From SAR324 cluster bacterium (lineage in GTDB: Bacteria; SAR324; JACQKK01), in NCBI GenBank assembly GCA_022573975.1, contig JACZSY010000009.1:1-36238 (forward strand): a stretch of 36,238 bases of DNA, read 5' to 3'. Every line of letters begins with the position of its first letter. The first letter of the stretch is position 1. Both the position numbers and the translations under genes were made by a program. Below, piece after piece: positions 1 through 7,395 of this stretch. The notes under the pieces are model-generated. The model was not told where the DNA came from and made no database searches. It saw only the letters and a list, made by a program, of their open reading frames with translations.

Positions 1-396
1 GGTGCCCGAAGGGCGGGGTGGGGTCTTGCAGTTAAATCCGCGCGTATCGGCATGCATCGGCGGTTCCAATGCAGTTCGCTGTTCTTTGCGCCTCTGCGCC
101 TCTGCGAGAGTTTTTGCTTTTGCAGTTCATCCGCGTCCATCGGCGTCCATCGGCGGTTAAAGCAGTTCGCAGTTCCCCTCACTGTGCACGGGGAGGGGTG
201 CCTGAAAGGCGGGGTGGGGTCTCGCAGTTCGCGGTTCAAATCTGCGTAATCTGTGGACAAAAGCGGTTCGCAGTTATCCGCGTCCATCGGCGGTTCCAAA
301 CGCAGTTGGCGGTGCTTTGCGCCTTGGCGCGAGGACGAACAACGGGCGGGGGTTGCATTGCCACGAGGGGGAGGAAAAATATTGGGGGGATGAAGC
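1..396. repeat. Non-coding composite tract of short direct repeats
   Basis: No convincing gene lies here. The tract is a patchwork of repeated words. CGTCCATCGGCGGTT occurs around 142-157 and 282-297, with a variant near 52-66. A GC-rich block ending GGCGGGGTGGGGTCT occurs at about 13-27 and 209-223. GCAGTTCGC-like words recur between them. TCTGCGTAATCTGTGGA near 240-256 belongs to a dispersed family that also appears near 15825, 16358 and 29286. The possible reading frames consist of the repeat words and have no recognisable domain. It may be an accumulation site for small dispersed repeats. Confidence 0.7.
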
Positions 397-807
397 CTAG
401 CCGGCTTTCTTGGTCATCAGTTCGAAGCCGTACATCACCAGCTTTTTTATTTCTTCCTCGCTGAAACCCAGGCCTTTGCCGATTTTCTCGATCAATGCCT
501 TTTCGGACGGGGCGAAATCCTGGTCGGAAACCGCGATCCGAATCAGATCGATGATCATCGTCATCCCGATTTTTTTGTCGATGCCGACGGGATTCCCCAG
601 GGGCGGGGAGGTCTGGAACTGGATGAATTTCTTCAGCCGCTCCACGGTGGCGTCGTCCTTGATGATGGTGGTGATCTTGACGATAAAGCCAACCTCGGCC
701 TGGTCGATGTTTCCATCGGCCAGCACCATCGCCACCATGGCCGTCGCGAACCAAGCCCGTTGTTGGGGTGTGAGTTCGCTGATCTTGGTTTTAAAATCGA
801 TATCCAT
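397..807 (-). CDS. TerB-like (tellurite-resistance-type fold) protein
   Basis: This is a 136-residue, mostly helical, soluble protein with no signal peptide. The pattern fits the TerB/DjlA-like all-alpha domain. An early segment around MVLADGNIDQAEVGFI has the acidic ADG-x-ID-x-E spacing typical of the family's first metal-binding helix hairpin. A second acidic pair follows near SDQDFAPSEKALIEKIG, and the protein ends in a lysine-rich tail. TerB-like domains occur in stress-related and metal-related contexts, but the substrate of this stand-alone form is unknown. It is the last gene of the minus-strand series and is separated from the sulfurtransferase gene by about 300 bp, so it probably has its own promoter. 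A 17-bp palindrome resembling a Fur box lies upstream at 878-894. The family call is fairly firm; the role is open. Confidence 0.75.
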   Translation of the reverse strand: MDIDFKTKISELTPQQRAWFATAMVAMVLADGNIDQAEVGFIVKITTIIKDDATVERLKKFIQFQTSPPLGNPVGIDKKIGMTMIIDLIRIAVSDQDFAPSEKALIEKIGKGLGFSEEEIKKLVMYGFELMTKKAG

Positions 808-877
808 GTGGCCGGCGCCGATGATCCGAAACAGGAACGGTGATGGACCATAATCCCTTCACCGACACCCTATAGCG

Positions 878-894
878 ATGAAAATGAATTTCAT
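878..894. promoter_or_regulatory. Candidate Fur-box-like palindrome upstream of the terB-like gene
   Basis: The sequence ATGAAAATGAATTTCAT is an inverted repeat (ATGAAA and TTTCAT around a 5-base centre). It resembles the AT-rich alternating pattern of Fur-family operators. It sits about 70 bp upstream of the minus-strand terB-like start in otherwise GC-rich DNA. This is a pattern resemblance only. The rest of the 808-1106 gap shows no gene. Confidence 0.3.
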
Positions 895-1106
895 AGTTGG
901 GGGTCATCCTAATGGAATCCGCCCTTGGGGGAAAGCCAAAAATGACCTTTATTTATTTTTTAGCGCCCATATCTTTCCGCCCGGCGGAAAAGGCCGGCCT
1001 GGAGCGGCCCCCTCCGATCAGGGGAAAACCTACGGGATTGTTAGACGAATGGCGCGGCGGAGGGTCCGTTTTGCGGGCGGAATGTTTGCCCGGCGTCCGG
1101 ACCCGG

Positions 1107-1946
1107 TCAGGGCCGCGGCGTTTCGATCGGCAGCTCCAGCCGATCCCCCCACTCCTTCCAGGACCCAATGAAGTTGCGCACACGCTCATAGCCGAGCAGC
1201 CGCAACACGAAATAGGCCAGTGAGGAGCGGTATCCCCCCTGTCATATGGGGACGATGGCCTTGTCCCGGGTAACGCCGTGGGACTCGAAGAGGGCCAACA
1301 GCTCCGCCGGGGGCTTCACCCGTCCCCGTTGGTCCAGGTAATGCACCCATTCCAGGTGAACGCTGCCCGGAATGGCGCCGCCACGGGGCCCGCCGCGTTT
1401 GTTCCGTCCATAGTATTCATCGTCGGTGCGGGTATCGAGCACCAGGAGATCTTCGCTCCCCAACAGGCCGTGAAGCGCGTCGGCGGTGATGAATATCTCC
1501 TCCCGGGGCGATATGGGCAGGCTGTGGGGTTTGGGGGCCTTCATCTTTGTGCTGGTTTCCTGCCCGGAATCGCGCCAGGCCTTGATGCCTCCGTCCAGGA
1601 TATGCGCATCGGTGTGGCCGAAGTATTCCAGCAGCCAGAACACCCGGCCCGCCCGCATGCCGGTGACGTCGTCCTCGTAAAGCACCACGGTGCGTTCCAT
1701 CCCCACCCCCCGCATGGCCAACAGGGATCGCATCAGGTTGATGAATTCCTCGAACAATGGGGAGACGGTCTTGGTGATGCTCAACCCGTAGATATCCAGG
1801 TGGGCCGCGCCAGGGATGAATCCCTCCACCACTTGATGGGTCGAACGCACATCGAGAATGACCAGGTTTTCATCCCCCAGCCGTGAGGCCAGTTCCTCGG
1901 GAGTCCACAACAGGTGTCCGTTGGGAAAGCGCTCAGCCGCTGACAT
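1107..1946 (-). CDS. Two-domain rhodanese/3-mercaptopyruvate sulfurtransferase-like selenoprotein (UGA at the active site)
   Basis: This is a tandem-rhodanese protein of 279 residues when the in-frame UGA at 1242-1244 is read through. Residues 10-130 form the N-terminal, catalytically silent rhodanese domain, with Asp (EDDVTG, near 91) where a Cys would sit. Residues 150-279 form the catalytic domain with DTRTDDEY near 171. In this family the active-site loop is C-x-G-G-x-R-(S/A), at about residue 235-240 of 280. Here codon 235 is TGA, followed in frame by QGGYRSS and then by a well-conserved C-terminus with [12 protein letters not shown], ending at TGA 1107. A selenocysteine replacing the catalytic Cys explains this far better than a nonsense mutation, because the 44 codons after it are intact. 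The start at 1946 has GGAGG about 8 bases upstream and overlaps the end of pepA by 14 bases. A shorter product ending at 1242 would lack the catalytic residue. Confidence 0.85.
1200..1230 (-). promoter_or_regulatory. Candidate bacterial SECIS stem-loop
   Basis: On the minus-strand mRNA, the region starting 12 bases after the UGA can fold with an outer stem CCGC/GCGG. A small internal loop (UCCU/UU) and an upper stem CAC/GUG lead to an 11-base apical loop that begins UGG. The loop opens 22 bases after the UGA and has a G in its first two positions. Both match the loose rules for bacterial SECIS elements. The upper stem is only 3 bp, so this is a hand-folded candidate. Confidence 0.45.
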
Positions 1947-3423
1947 GGGCGGTGTCCTCCAGCAATTGGGTGGCGTATTGGGCGCAGAGCCGTACTCCGG
2001 CGCCGCTTCCTCCCTTGGGGAACAAGGAAGCGTGTCCATCGCTCCATCCATAACAATCGATGTGCGCCCATGCAACATCTCCGGCGAAGGCCTTCAGAAA
2101 AAGCGCCGCGGTGATCGCTCCGGCCACCCCTTCGCTGGGAGCGTTGACCATATCGGCCACTTCGCTTTTGAGCATCCGCTGATAGGGCGCCCACAACGGC
2201 AGCGGCCAAAGATGGTCCCCCGTGGATTCCCCCAGCGCCATCAGGGAGTCGCGCAATTGCACATGGTCGCAGAACAACCCCATCACCTCCCTGCCCAAGG
2301 CCACCCTGCAGGCGCCGGTGAGGGTGGCGAAATCGATCATCACGCCGGGTTTGTATCGATGGGCCAGGGCCATCGCATCGGCCAGCACGAGCCGTCCCTC
2401 GGCGTCGGTATTGGTCACCTCCACGGTGAGGCCATGCTTGGTGCGCAATATATCTCCGGGCCGGTAGGCGCGCGAGTCCACGGCGTTTTCCGCCAGCCCC
2501 AGCACGCAGATCAGGTGAATTGGCGTTTTCTGGGCGGCGATGGCGAGGAAGGCCCCCAACACGATGGCGGCGCCGCCCATGTCCTTTTTCATCAACGCCA
2601 TGCCGGAGGCCGACTTGATGTCCAGCCCGCCGCTGTCGAAGGTGACCCCTTTTCCCACCAGGGCCAGGGTGGGCACGTTTTTCCGGCGCCGCCCATATTC
2701 CAGGGCCACCAACCGGGGCGCATGTTCCCCGGCCCGGCCGACGGCATGGATGGCGTGAAAACCCGCCCTTTTCAACGCCTCCCCTCCGATTTCCCGAAAC
2801 TTCGCTCCGGCGGCCTTGGCCACCCGCCTGGCCTCGGCGGCCACGTACCCCGGGTGCGCCACCTCGGCGGGGTGATTGATCAGGTCGCGGGCGAGGCGAA
2901 TTCCATCGGCCACGAAGCCGGCCAAGGCGATGGCCCGGTTCAGCGCCTTGGTCTCCTTGGCGGAAGGGGTTTCCGGTGGCACCAACCGCACCTCCCGCCT
3001 GGGCGGTTTTTCGGCGAGGGTGCGGTAGCCGGTGAAGGTATACCCCGCCATCGACACCGCCTCGGCGGCGAGGCGGGCCATGGCCGGAATTTCCCACCCA
3101 AGACCCGCGGGCAGCAGCAGGTCCATTTTATCCGCCCCGGCCTCGCTCAGTTGAAGGAAACCTTTCCCGATGGCTTCCTGGAATTGAGGAAATGTCAGCT
3201 CGCCGGGGTCTCCCAGGCCGGTCAGCAGGCATTGCCGGTCGCCGAAAGCCAACAACAAGGTCTGTCCCGGCCGCCCTTCGAATTTTCGCAGCGCGATGGT
3301 TTTCCTGGCCTGGCCCGCCAGTTCGCCCGGCAGGAATTGAAGGGTCTCCTGGTCTCCGCGGATCACGGGCGCCAATTGATGCTTCCGGGTGGAAGCGCGG
3401 GCTGATTCAACGGTGACCGTCAT
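1933..3423 (-). CDS. pepA: Leucyl aminopeptidase (M17 family, PepA-type)
   Basis: This is a 496-residue cytosolic dimetal aminopeptidase that releases N-terminal amino acids in peptide turnover. The N-terminal half is the variable macro-like domain. The catalytic C-terminal half carries the hallmark motifs: GKGVTFDSGG around residue 257-266, with MKKDMGGAA just after, and the M17 signature NTDAEGRLVLADA around 337-349, which supplies metal ligands and the catalytic Arg. Length matches the family (about 480-510). The start is placed at MTVTVESAR because family proteins begin close to there; upstream codons in the same frame look non-conserved and no strong ribosome site is visible. Its end overlaps the sulfurtransferase start, so the two are probably co-transcribed. 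A 17-bp perfect tandem duplication lies upstream at 3516-3549. Confidence 0.93.
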   Translation of the reverse strand: MTVTVESARASTRKHQLAPVIRGDQETLQFLPGELAGQARKTIALRKFEGRPGQTLLLAFGDRQCLLTGLGDPGELTFPQFQEAIGKGFLQLSEAGADKMDLLLPAGLGWEIPAMARLAAEAVSMAGYTFTGYRTLAEKPPRREVRLVPPETPSAKETKALNRAIALAGFVADGIRLARDLINHPAEVAHPGYVAAEARRVAKAAGAKFREIGGEALKRAGFHAIHAVGRAGEHAPRLVALEYGRRRKNVPTLALVGKGVTFDSGGLDIKSASGMALMKKDMGGAAIVLGAFLAIAAQKTPIHLICVLGLAENAVDSRAYRPGDILRTKHGLTVEVTNTDAEGRLVLADAMALAHRYKPGVMIDFATLTGACRVALGREVMGLFCDHVQLRDSLMALGESTGDHLWPLPLWAPYQRMLKSEVADMVNAPSEGVAGAITAALFLKAFAGDVAWAHIDCYGWSDGHASLFPKGGSGAGVRLCAQYATQLLEDTAHVSG

Positions 3424-3515
3424 GGCCGGGCGTGGTGAAGGTTTGTGAAAACGAGGCCGAAAAAAAAGGGTCCTCCGGGGAGCAATAGCGGCATCTGGCA
3501 AGCCGGGGAAGCATC

Positions 3516-3549
3516 GGGCGGTGCTGTTTCAAGGGCGGTGCTGTTTCAA
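3516..3549. repeat. Perfect 17-bp tandem duplication upstream of pepA
   Basis: GGGCGGTGCTGTTTCAA occurs twice head to tail, at 3516-3532 and 3533-3549, with no mismatch. On the minus strand each copy begins TTGAAA, which could serve as a -35-like element. It lies in the short gap between the CDP-alcohol phosphatidyltransferase gene and pepA, about 95 bp before the proposed pepA start. Confidence 0.85.
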
Positions 3550-3597
3550 TCGAAAGGGGAGCAAAAGCCCGGCCGGGGCGGGGCCATCGCGTTTTGC

Positions 3598-5100
3598 CTA
3601 CCGTGTGGGACTGCCGCGCTGGAGGCGCCGCTCGATTTCGGCCGATTCCGGAGAAATCTTGCCAGTGAACAAAGGTGAAATCAGGTACACGCCGCAGATC
3701 GCCAGCACGGTGACGCCATAAAACGGTGTGAACACCATCCCCAGCCACAAGACGACAGCCCCCCACATCAAGGCGGGATTGCGCCCGAACCACCTCCCGA
3801 TATGAAGGTAGCGCAAGGGAAACAGGTTCATCACCAAGGCCCAGGCCACCATGGCGCCAAAACTGACGCGCAGGGCCAGATCAAGATATTGGGGCAGGTA
3901 GACGTGTACCTGATGCACGATCTCGATCACCGAGGCGGCCAGCAACGCCGCGGCGGGCACCGGCATCCCCTTGAAAAAACCGGGAATCGGATTTTTGTCG
4001 AAGGTGAAATAAATCAGGCGGGAAATTCCCGCCACCGCATAAAGCGCTGCCGTGGCCGGCACCAACACCCAGGGGAGGTTGCCCAGGGGCAATTGGGAAA
4101 TCACGATGTAGAATATCAAGGCGGGGGCCAGCGCGAAGCTGATGGCATCGGACACGTCGTCCAGCAAGGCTCCCATGCTGGCCCGCTTGGGTTTTTTTTC
4201 CGATGGCACGGACAATCCGAGGCGGCGCGCCACCAGGCCGTCCAGGCGGTCGAAGAAACCCGCGCCAATCAGGATGAACAAGGCCTCGGTGACCAGCCCA
4301 TACCCGGCGAACACCACGGCGGCCACGCCCAGCACCCCGTTCATCAGCGTGAGCGTATTGGGGATCACCGACAGGATGCCTCTCCGCAATTCCTCGTCGT
4401 CTTCACAGATTTCTTCCAGGGCCAGGGCGCCGTATTTCCGCAGATGGAGCGTAACCGAGGCGATGGTGATCACCAGGAAAACGATCTCCCCCACCAGCAG
4501 CAAGCGGAGGGGAATCCGGTCGATCCAGGAGAACCAGACGTAAAAAGCCTCCCAGCCCTGGGTGGGTTGGTAAAATGCATAGGCGTACAAAATCGCCGCC
4601 ACGGGGGAGGCCACCATGGTGCGCAGCCGGGTCAATTCACTGGCCTCCATTTCCAGGCCGGCGTTGCGGGCGAAGCTGCGCAGAAATTGCGAGAACTGAT
4701 CCCGCAGCAAAACGATGACGCAGATGCCCAACACGAAAATGGCGTGAAGCAGGGCCAATCTCACCTCGTCCGGATCGTCCAAAATCGACCGCACCCGGGT
4801 GTAACGCCAGAACATGCCGGCCCCCAACACGGGAAAGATGATGGAAAGCACCATCCGGTCCATCATCCGGTCCACCAGCGCTCCGAGCCTGGAGTCCGGG
4901 AGATAACGCTCGGCGAACCAGCCGTCGATCCAGTCGAAAGTGGTGGCCAACAACAAAAAAGTCGCGCCCAGCATATAGGCCGGGGGAAAATTCGTCGCCA
5001 TCACCCAAAGGGCGCAGGCAAAGGAGGAAAAAACCAACAGGGGACGGCTGAAGGTAAGCAGGGCGGCCAGGTTTCGCGGCAATCGTTGGATTCGATTCAT
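3598..5100 (-). CDS. Membrane protein with two tandem CDP-alcohol phosphatidyltransferase motifs
   Basis: This is a 500-residue polytopic membrane protein. Two full CDP-alcohol phosphatidyltransferase signatures (D-x2-D-G-x2-A-x-R ... G-x3-D-x3-D) are visible. The first has D56, D59, G60, A63, R65, G73, D77 and D81. The second has D284, D287, G288, A291, R292, G310, D314 and D318. Each is surrounded by hydrophobic helices, and a short acidic linker (EEICEDDEELRR, near 229-240) joins the halves. Family enzymes swap CMP on a CDP-alcohol for a second alcohol, in phospholipid head-group synthesis (phosphatidylserine, phosphatidylglycerol, phosphatidylinositol). Single-domain members are about 180-260 residues, so this is roughly a double unit, by fusion or duplication. 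The second half resembles a PssA/PgsA-type domain. Substrates cannot be assigned from sequence. The start MNRIQRLPRN is chosen because upstream codons are non-conserved. Confidence 0.85.
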   Translation of the reverse strand: MNRIQRLPRNLAALLTFSRPLLVFSSFACALWVMATNFPPAYMLGATFLLLATTFDWIDGWFAERYLPDSRLGALVDRMMDRMVLSIIFPVLGAGMFWRYTRVRSILDDPDEVRLALLHAIFVLGICVIVLLRDQFSQFLRSFARNAGLEMEASELTRLRTMVASPVAAILYAYAFYQPTQGWEAFYVWFSWIDRIPLRLLLVGEIVFLVITIASVTLHLRKYGALALEEICEDDEELRRGILSVIPNTLTLMNGVLGVAAVVFAGYGLVTEALFILIGAGFFDRLDGLVARRLGLSVPSEKKPKRASMGALLDDVSDAISFALAPALIFYIVISQLPLGNLPWVLVPATAALYAVAGISRLIYFTFDKNPIPGFFKGMPVPAAALLAASVIEIVHQVHVYLPQYLDLALRVSFGAMVAWALVMNLFPLRYLHIGRWFGRNPALMWGAVVLWLGMVFTPFYGVTVLAICGVYLISPLFTGKISPESAEIERRLQRGSPTR

Positions 5101-5456
5101 GATCGCTATAGGCGCCCCTTTGGCGCGCGCCGCACCCGGAGCGTGTTGCAGTGCTGTTGAAATGAAAGACCCCGCCGCAAGCGGCGGGGAAAGGACCCGC
5201 GAAAAATATTCCCCCAAAGATTCAATCCCCTCCAGCCGGCGCGGAATGCAATCCTTTCAGGAAGGGAGGTCTCAAAGGCCCCACCTTTCCTTATCACCCC
5301 TTTTCGGAAGCTGGCAAATTTCCCGGCATCGCCATCAGGGGACGGTTGCATCGATGCTGGCCAACCGGCGCCGGTTGGTTGAATTTTTCCAGCGCGCTTC
5401 GCGACGGGTAACGATGGCCTATTGGCGGAATGGGGAGCCAGCCGGGGAATCGCGGA
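5101..5456. other. Intergenic region with REP-like palindrome and an 18-bp perfect palindrome
   Basis: No gene is supported here. On the minus strand it is the leader of the CDP-alcohol phosphatidyltransferase gene and the trailer of the epimerase gene. It contains a REP-like hairpin at 5161-5210 and the perfect palindrome CCAACCGGCGCCGGTTGG at 5361-5378. The palindrome could be an operator or a transcript-end hairpin, although no T-run follows it on the minus strand. Confidence 0.6.
5161..5210. repeat. REP-like palindrome, copy 1
   Basis: The core CCCCGCCGCAAGCGGCGGGG forms a near-perfect hairpin (8-9 bp stem). It is flanked by AATGAAAGA on the left and AAAGGACCCGC on the right. It aligns without gaps to copies at 5952-5998 and 11820-11866, which shows a dispersed element rather than a simple terminator. 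Confidence 0.75.
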
Positions 5457-5936
5457 TTATTCCTGCACCACCTCGATCAGCACATCGAAAGGGGCCCCGG
5501 GGAGCGCCTTGGGGTGCAGAAAGAACACCGTGGTGCCCCGCGAACCGGGCCGTGGCGCCGCATCGAGGATGCGGAACCCCTCGCCCTGGAGGTAACCATG
5601 GGCGGCCTCGATATCCGAAACGCGGAAACCGATGTGGTTCAGCCCGCCCTTGCCGCCATTGCGATCGATGGATTTTTGCACCGGAGAATCGTCGCCGAGC
5701 GGTTCGATCAACTGGATCAGGTTCGGGCCGCCGCCGATTTTCAGGAGCACCTCGCGCACCTGGTCTCCCCCTCCAATTTCCTCGCGGTGAATCTCCCGGA
5801 AACCCAGCTGGGCGTAGGCGGCCACCTGAGCTTCCAACCCTCCCCTGGGAACGGCGATGGCGATGTGATCCACGAATAAAAAACCGGGAAGCTGGCGGGA
5901 AAAATCTGAAACTTCGCTGGGTTTGGAATCGGTCAT
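5457..5936 (-). CDS. VOC-family protein, probably methylmalonyl-CoA epimerase
   Basis: This is a 159-residue protein of the vicinal oxygen chelate (glyoxalase/epimerase) superfamily with two beta-alpha-beta-beta-beta modules. VDHIAIAVPRGG at 22-33 supplies the first metal His. LNHIGFRVSDIEAAH opens the second module and supplies another. The C-terminal IEVVQE places an acidic ligand. This ligand spacing, and the segment LIQLIEPLGDDSPVQKSI, resemble methylmalonyl-CoA epimerases, which interconvert the R and S forms in propionate and branched-chain metabolism. A closely related VOC dioxygenase or lyase cannot be excluded, as no mutase genes are nearby. The start MTDSKPSE is used because the preceding codons lie in a REP-like element. 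Confidence 0.75.
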   Translation of the reverse strand: MTDSKPSEVSDFSRQLPGFLFVDHIAIAVPRGGLEAQVAAYAQLGFREIHREEIGGGDQVREVLLKIGGGPNLIQLIEPLGDDSPVQKSIDRNGGKGGLNHIGFRVSDIEAAHGYLQGEGFRILDAAPRPGSRGTTVFFLHPKALPGAPFDVLIEVVQE

Positions 5937-5951
5937 GATTGGATGCTCGGC

Positions 5952-5998
5952 AATGAATGACCTCGCCGCGGGCGGCGGGGAATGGACCCGCACAAAAA
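5952..5998. repeat. REP-like palindrome, copy 2
   Basis: This copy starts AATGAATGACCTCGCCGCG and continues with GGCGGCGGGGAATGGACCCGC. It aligns base for base with copies 1 and 3. It lies just upstream of the epimerase start, so it is probably in the 5' leader of that mRNA. Confidence 0.75.
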
Positions 5999-6038
5999 GA
6001 GCCAACCGGTTTTCGATGCCAGGGCCAAATCACCGGGG

Positions 6039-7154
6039 TCAGCGCAGGGTGATCCAAATGGCCCCGGCTCCCCCCATCCTGGGAGGCGCCTGGATGAAAT
6101 CCCGGACGTAGCGGTCGCCGTTGCGTTCCAGCCAATGAAAGACAGCCCGCCCCAGCACCGGCCCTCCCTGCCCGGAATTGTTCCCCTTGCCCGTGATAAT
6201 CAGCACATGGCGCAATTTCTGGCGATGACTGACCAGCAGAAAGTTCTGCACCATCCGGATCGCCTCTTCCTGGGTCTTGCCGTGCAGGTCCAGTTCTTCA
6301 TCGGGTTCCGCATCCTCGGAAAAACGCCGCCCGGCTTCGCCGCGTCCTCCCGGCGGCGGGGTCACGGCCCCGGCGAATTTGAGCGAGGGATCGAATTCCT
6401 CCCCCGCCATCAGGGCCTCCATCGCGGCGGCGCGCGCCTCGTCTTCGCCGCCGGGGGGCGGTGTCTCGAAACGGGTGATTTCAGGGGCGGTATTTTTTTC
6501 CGGGCGCCCCTCATTTTCCGGCACCGTGTTTTTCTCCGGCACCGTGTTTTTCTCCGGCACGGTGTTTTTCTCCGGCACGGTGTTTCTCTCCGGCACCGTG
6601 TTTCTTACCGGAGTGGAGGCGCCCTCCGCCAGCGGTGGCCGAGGGTGCGATGGCGTGGATTCCGCGGCGGGAGACGTTGTGGAGGACAGCACCGGGGGTG
6701 GGGCGTGGGCAGCGGTAAGGCGCCGGCCGTTCCGGCCGGTGTCCCCCTCGCCGCCTTCCAGCGGAAGCGGCAATTCCCCGTCCTCGGGCCGAGAAGAGGG
6801 CGCCCGCGATTTTTCCCCGGCGGGCGTTTTTCCCGCCTGCAGCGGCCGAACGTCCAAATGCTTCATCTTTTCCATGAACATATCCCGCTCCTCGTTCTCG
6901 GCGAGGAATCGTACGCGTTCGGCGTTCTCCCTTCGGATTGGCGCCTCCCTTCCCCAGGGCGCCCGCCGCACGTCCATTTCACGCATGGACTCGAGGAATT
7001 CCAAATCCTCCCGTTCCGGGTGGGGTGTTTTCTCGAACGGGGCGGCCTGTTGCGTGGATTCGGGCCTGGTGATGGAGCCTTGCCGTTTCAGCAAACGGGT
7101 GCGCTTTTTTTTACGGCGGGCCTGCGTTTCGCCATGTAATCTGCGCCTTGGCAT
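6039..7154 (-). CDS. Smr-domain protein with a long repetitive linker
   Basis: The 371-residue protein ends in a clear Smr (small MutS-related) domain, residues about 288-371. It contains the DLHGKTQEEA motif, LLIITGKGNN-like strand residues (VLIITGKGNNS) and a C-terminal GGAGAIWITL strand. Smr domains bind nucleic acid and often nick it or resolve branched DNA. Stand-alone proteobacterial forms (YdaL/SmrA-like) are shorter, about 190 residues. Here a basic N-terminus (RRRLHGETQARRKKKR) and a conserved FLESMREMDV-like segment precede a low-complexity, Pro/Glu-rich linker with hexapeptide repeats (NTVPEK, about residues 183-213). The linker is probably disordered. The protein's target is unknown. 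Confidence 0.85.
   Translation of the reverse strand: MPRRRLHGETQARRKKKRTRLLKRQGSITRPESTQQAAPFEKTPHPEREDLEFLESMREMDVRRAPWGREAPIRRENAERVRFLAENEERDMFMEKMKHLDVRPLQAGKTPAGEKSRAPSSRPEDGELPLPLEGGEGDTGRNGRRLTAAHAPPPVLSSTTSPAAESTPSHPRPPLAEGASTPVRNTVPERNTVPEKNTVPEKNTVPEKNTVPENEGRPEKNTAPEITRFETPPPGGEDEARAAAMEALMAGEEFDPSLKFAGAVTPPPGGRGEAGRRFSEDAEPDEELDLHGKTQEEAIRMVQNFLLVSHRQKLRHVLIITGKGNNSGQGGPVLGRAVFHWLERNGDRYVRDFIQAPPRMGGAGAIWITLR
6513..6604. repeat. 18-bp in-frame tandem repeat inside the Smr-protein gene
   Basis: About five 18-bp units of the form TTTTTCTCCGGCACCGTG (plus strand) run head to tail. They differ by single C/G and T/C changes and encode the hexapeptide NTVPEK/NTVPER on the minus strand. 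Being a multiple of three, copy number can change without a frameshift. Confidence 0.9.
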
Positions 7155-7395
7155 TTGACGACCGTGGAATCTGGGTGGTCCAGGAGCATCCGCTCCGGGA
7201 TGGGCGCAAACTCCGGATAAGACCGGGATCGCATCTCACTATCCCATATCGGGAACATTTGAGACAAACCGGGGTGGGAAAACCGGGGTGGGAAAAAAAC
7301 AAGCGCAAAGAGGCGGGAAGGGGAATCGGCGCCCTTGATCTCCCTCCCCCCTGGAGGGAGTGGAGTGGCGGGGAACCGTGGGCGGCGAGCCCGTT

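Noticed and set aside
69-464. Plus-strand frame through the repeat tract at the left end
   Set aside because: The translation is made of repeated words and changes with each repeat copy. There is no conserved domain, and its end overlaps the TerB-like gene.
878-1223. Overlapping plus-strand frames of about 100 codons between the terB-like and sulfurtransferase genes
   Set aside because: They show no domain, no ribosome site and poor codon usage, and they overlap the Sec-containing C-terminus of the sulfurtransferase on the other strand.
1242-1244. Ordinary stop codon ending the sulfurtransferase, i.e. a truncated or dead gene
   Set aside because: The 44 codons after it keep the family's C-terminal sequence intact in the same frame, and the UGA falls exactly at the catalytic Cys. 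Recoding is the better reading, though an unseen base error is possible.
1858-3405. Long open frame on the plus strand (515 codons) opposite pepA
   Set aside because: It has no recognisable domain and is rich in Gly/His/Gln from the antisense of GC-rich codons. The opposite strand encodes a complete aminopeptidase with all motifs.
3802-5160. Long plus-strand frame opposite the phosphatidyltransferase gene
   Set aside because: It is compositionally odd (Gly/His/Gln-rich) and antisense to a clear membrane enzyme.
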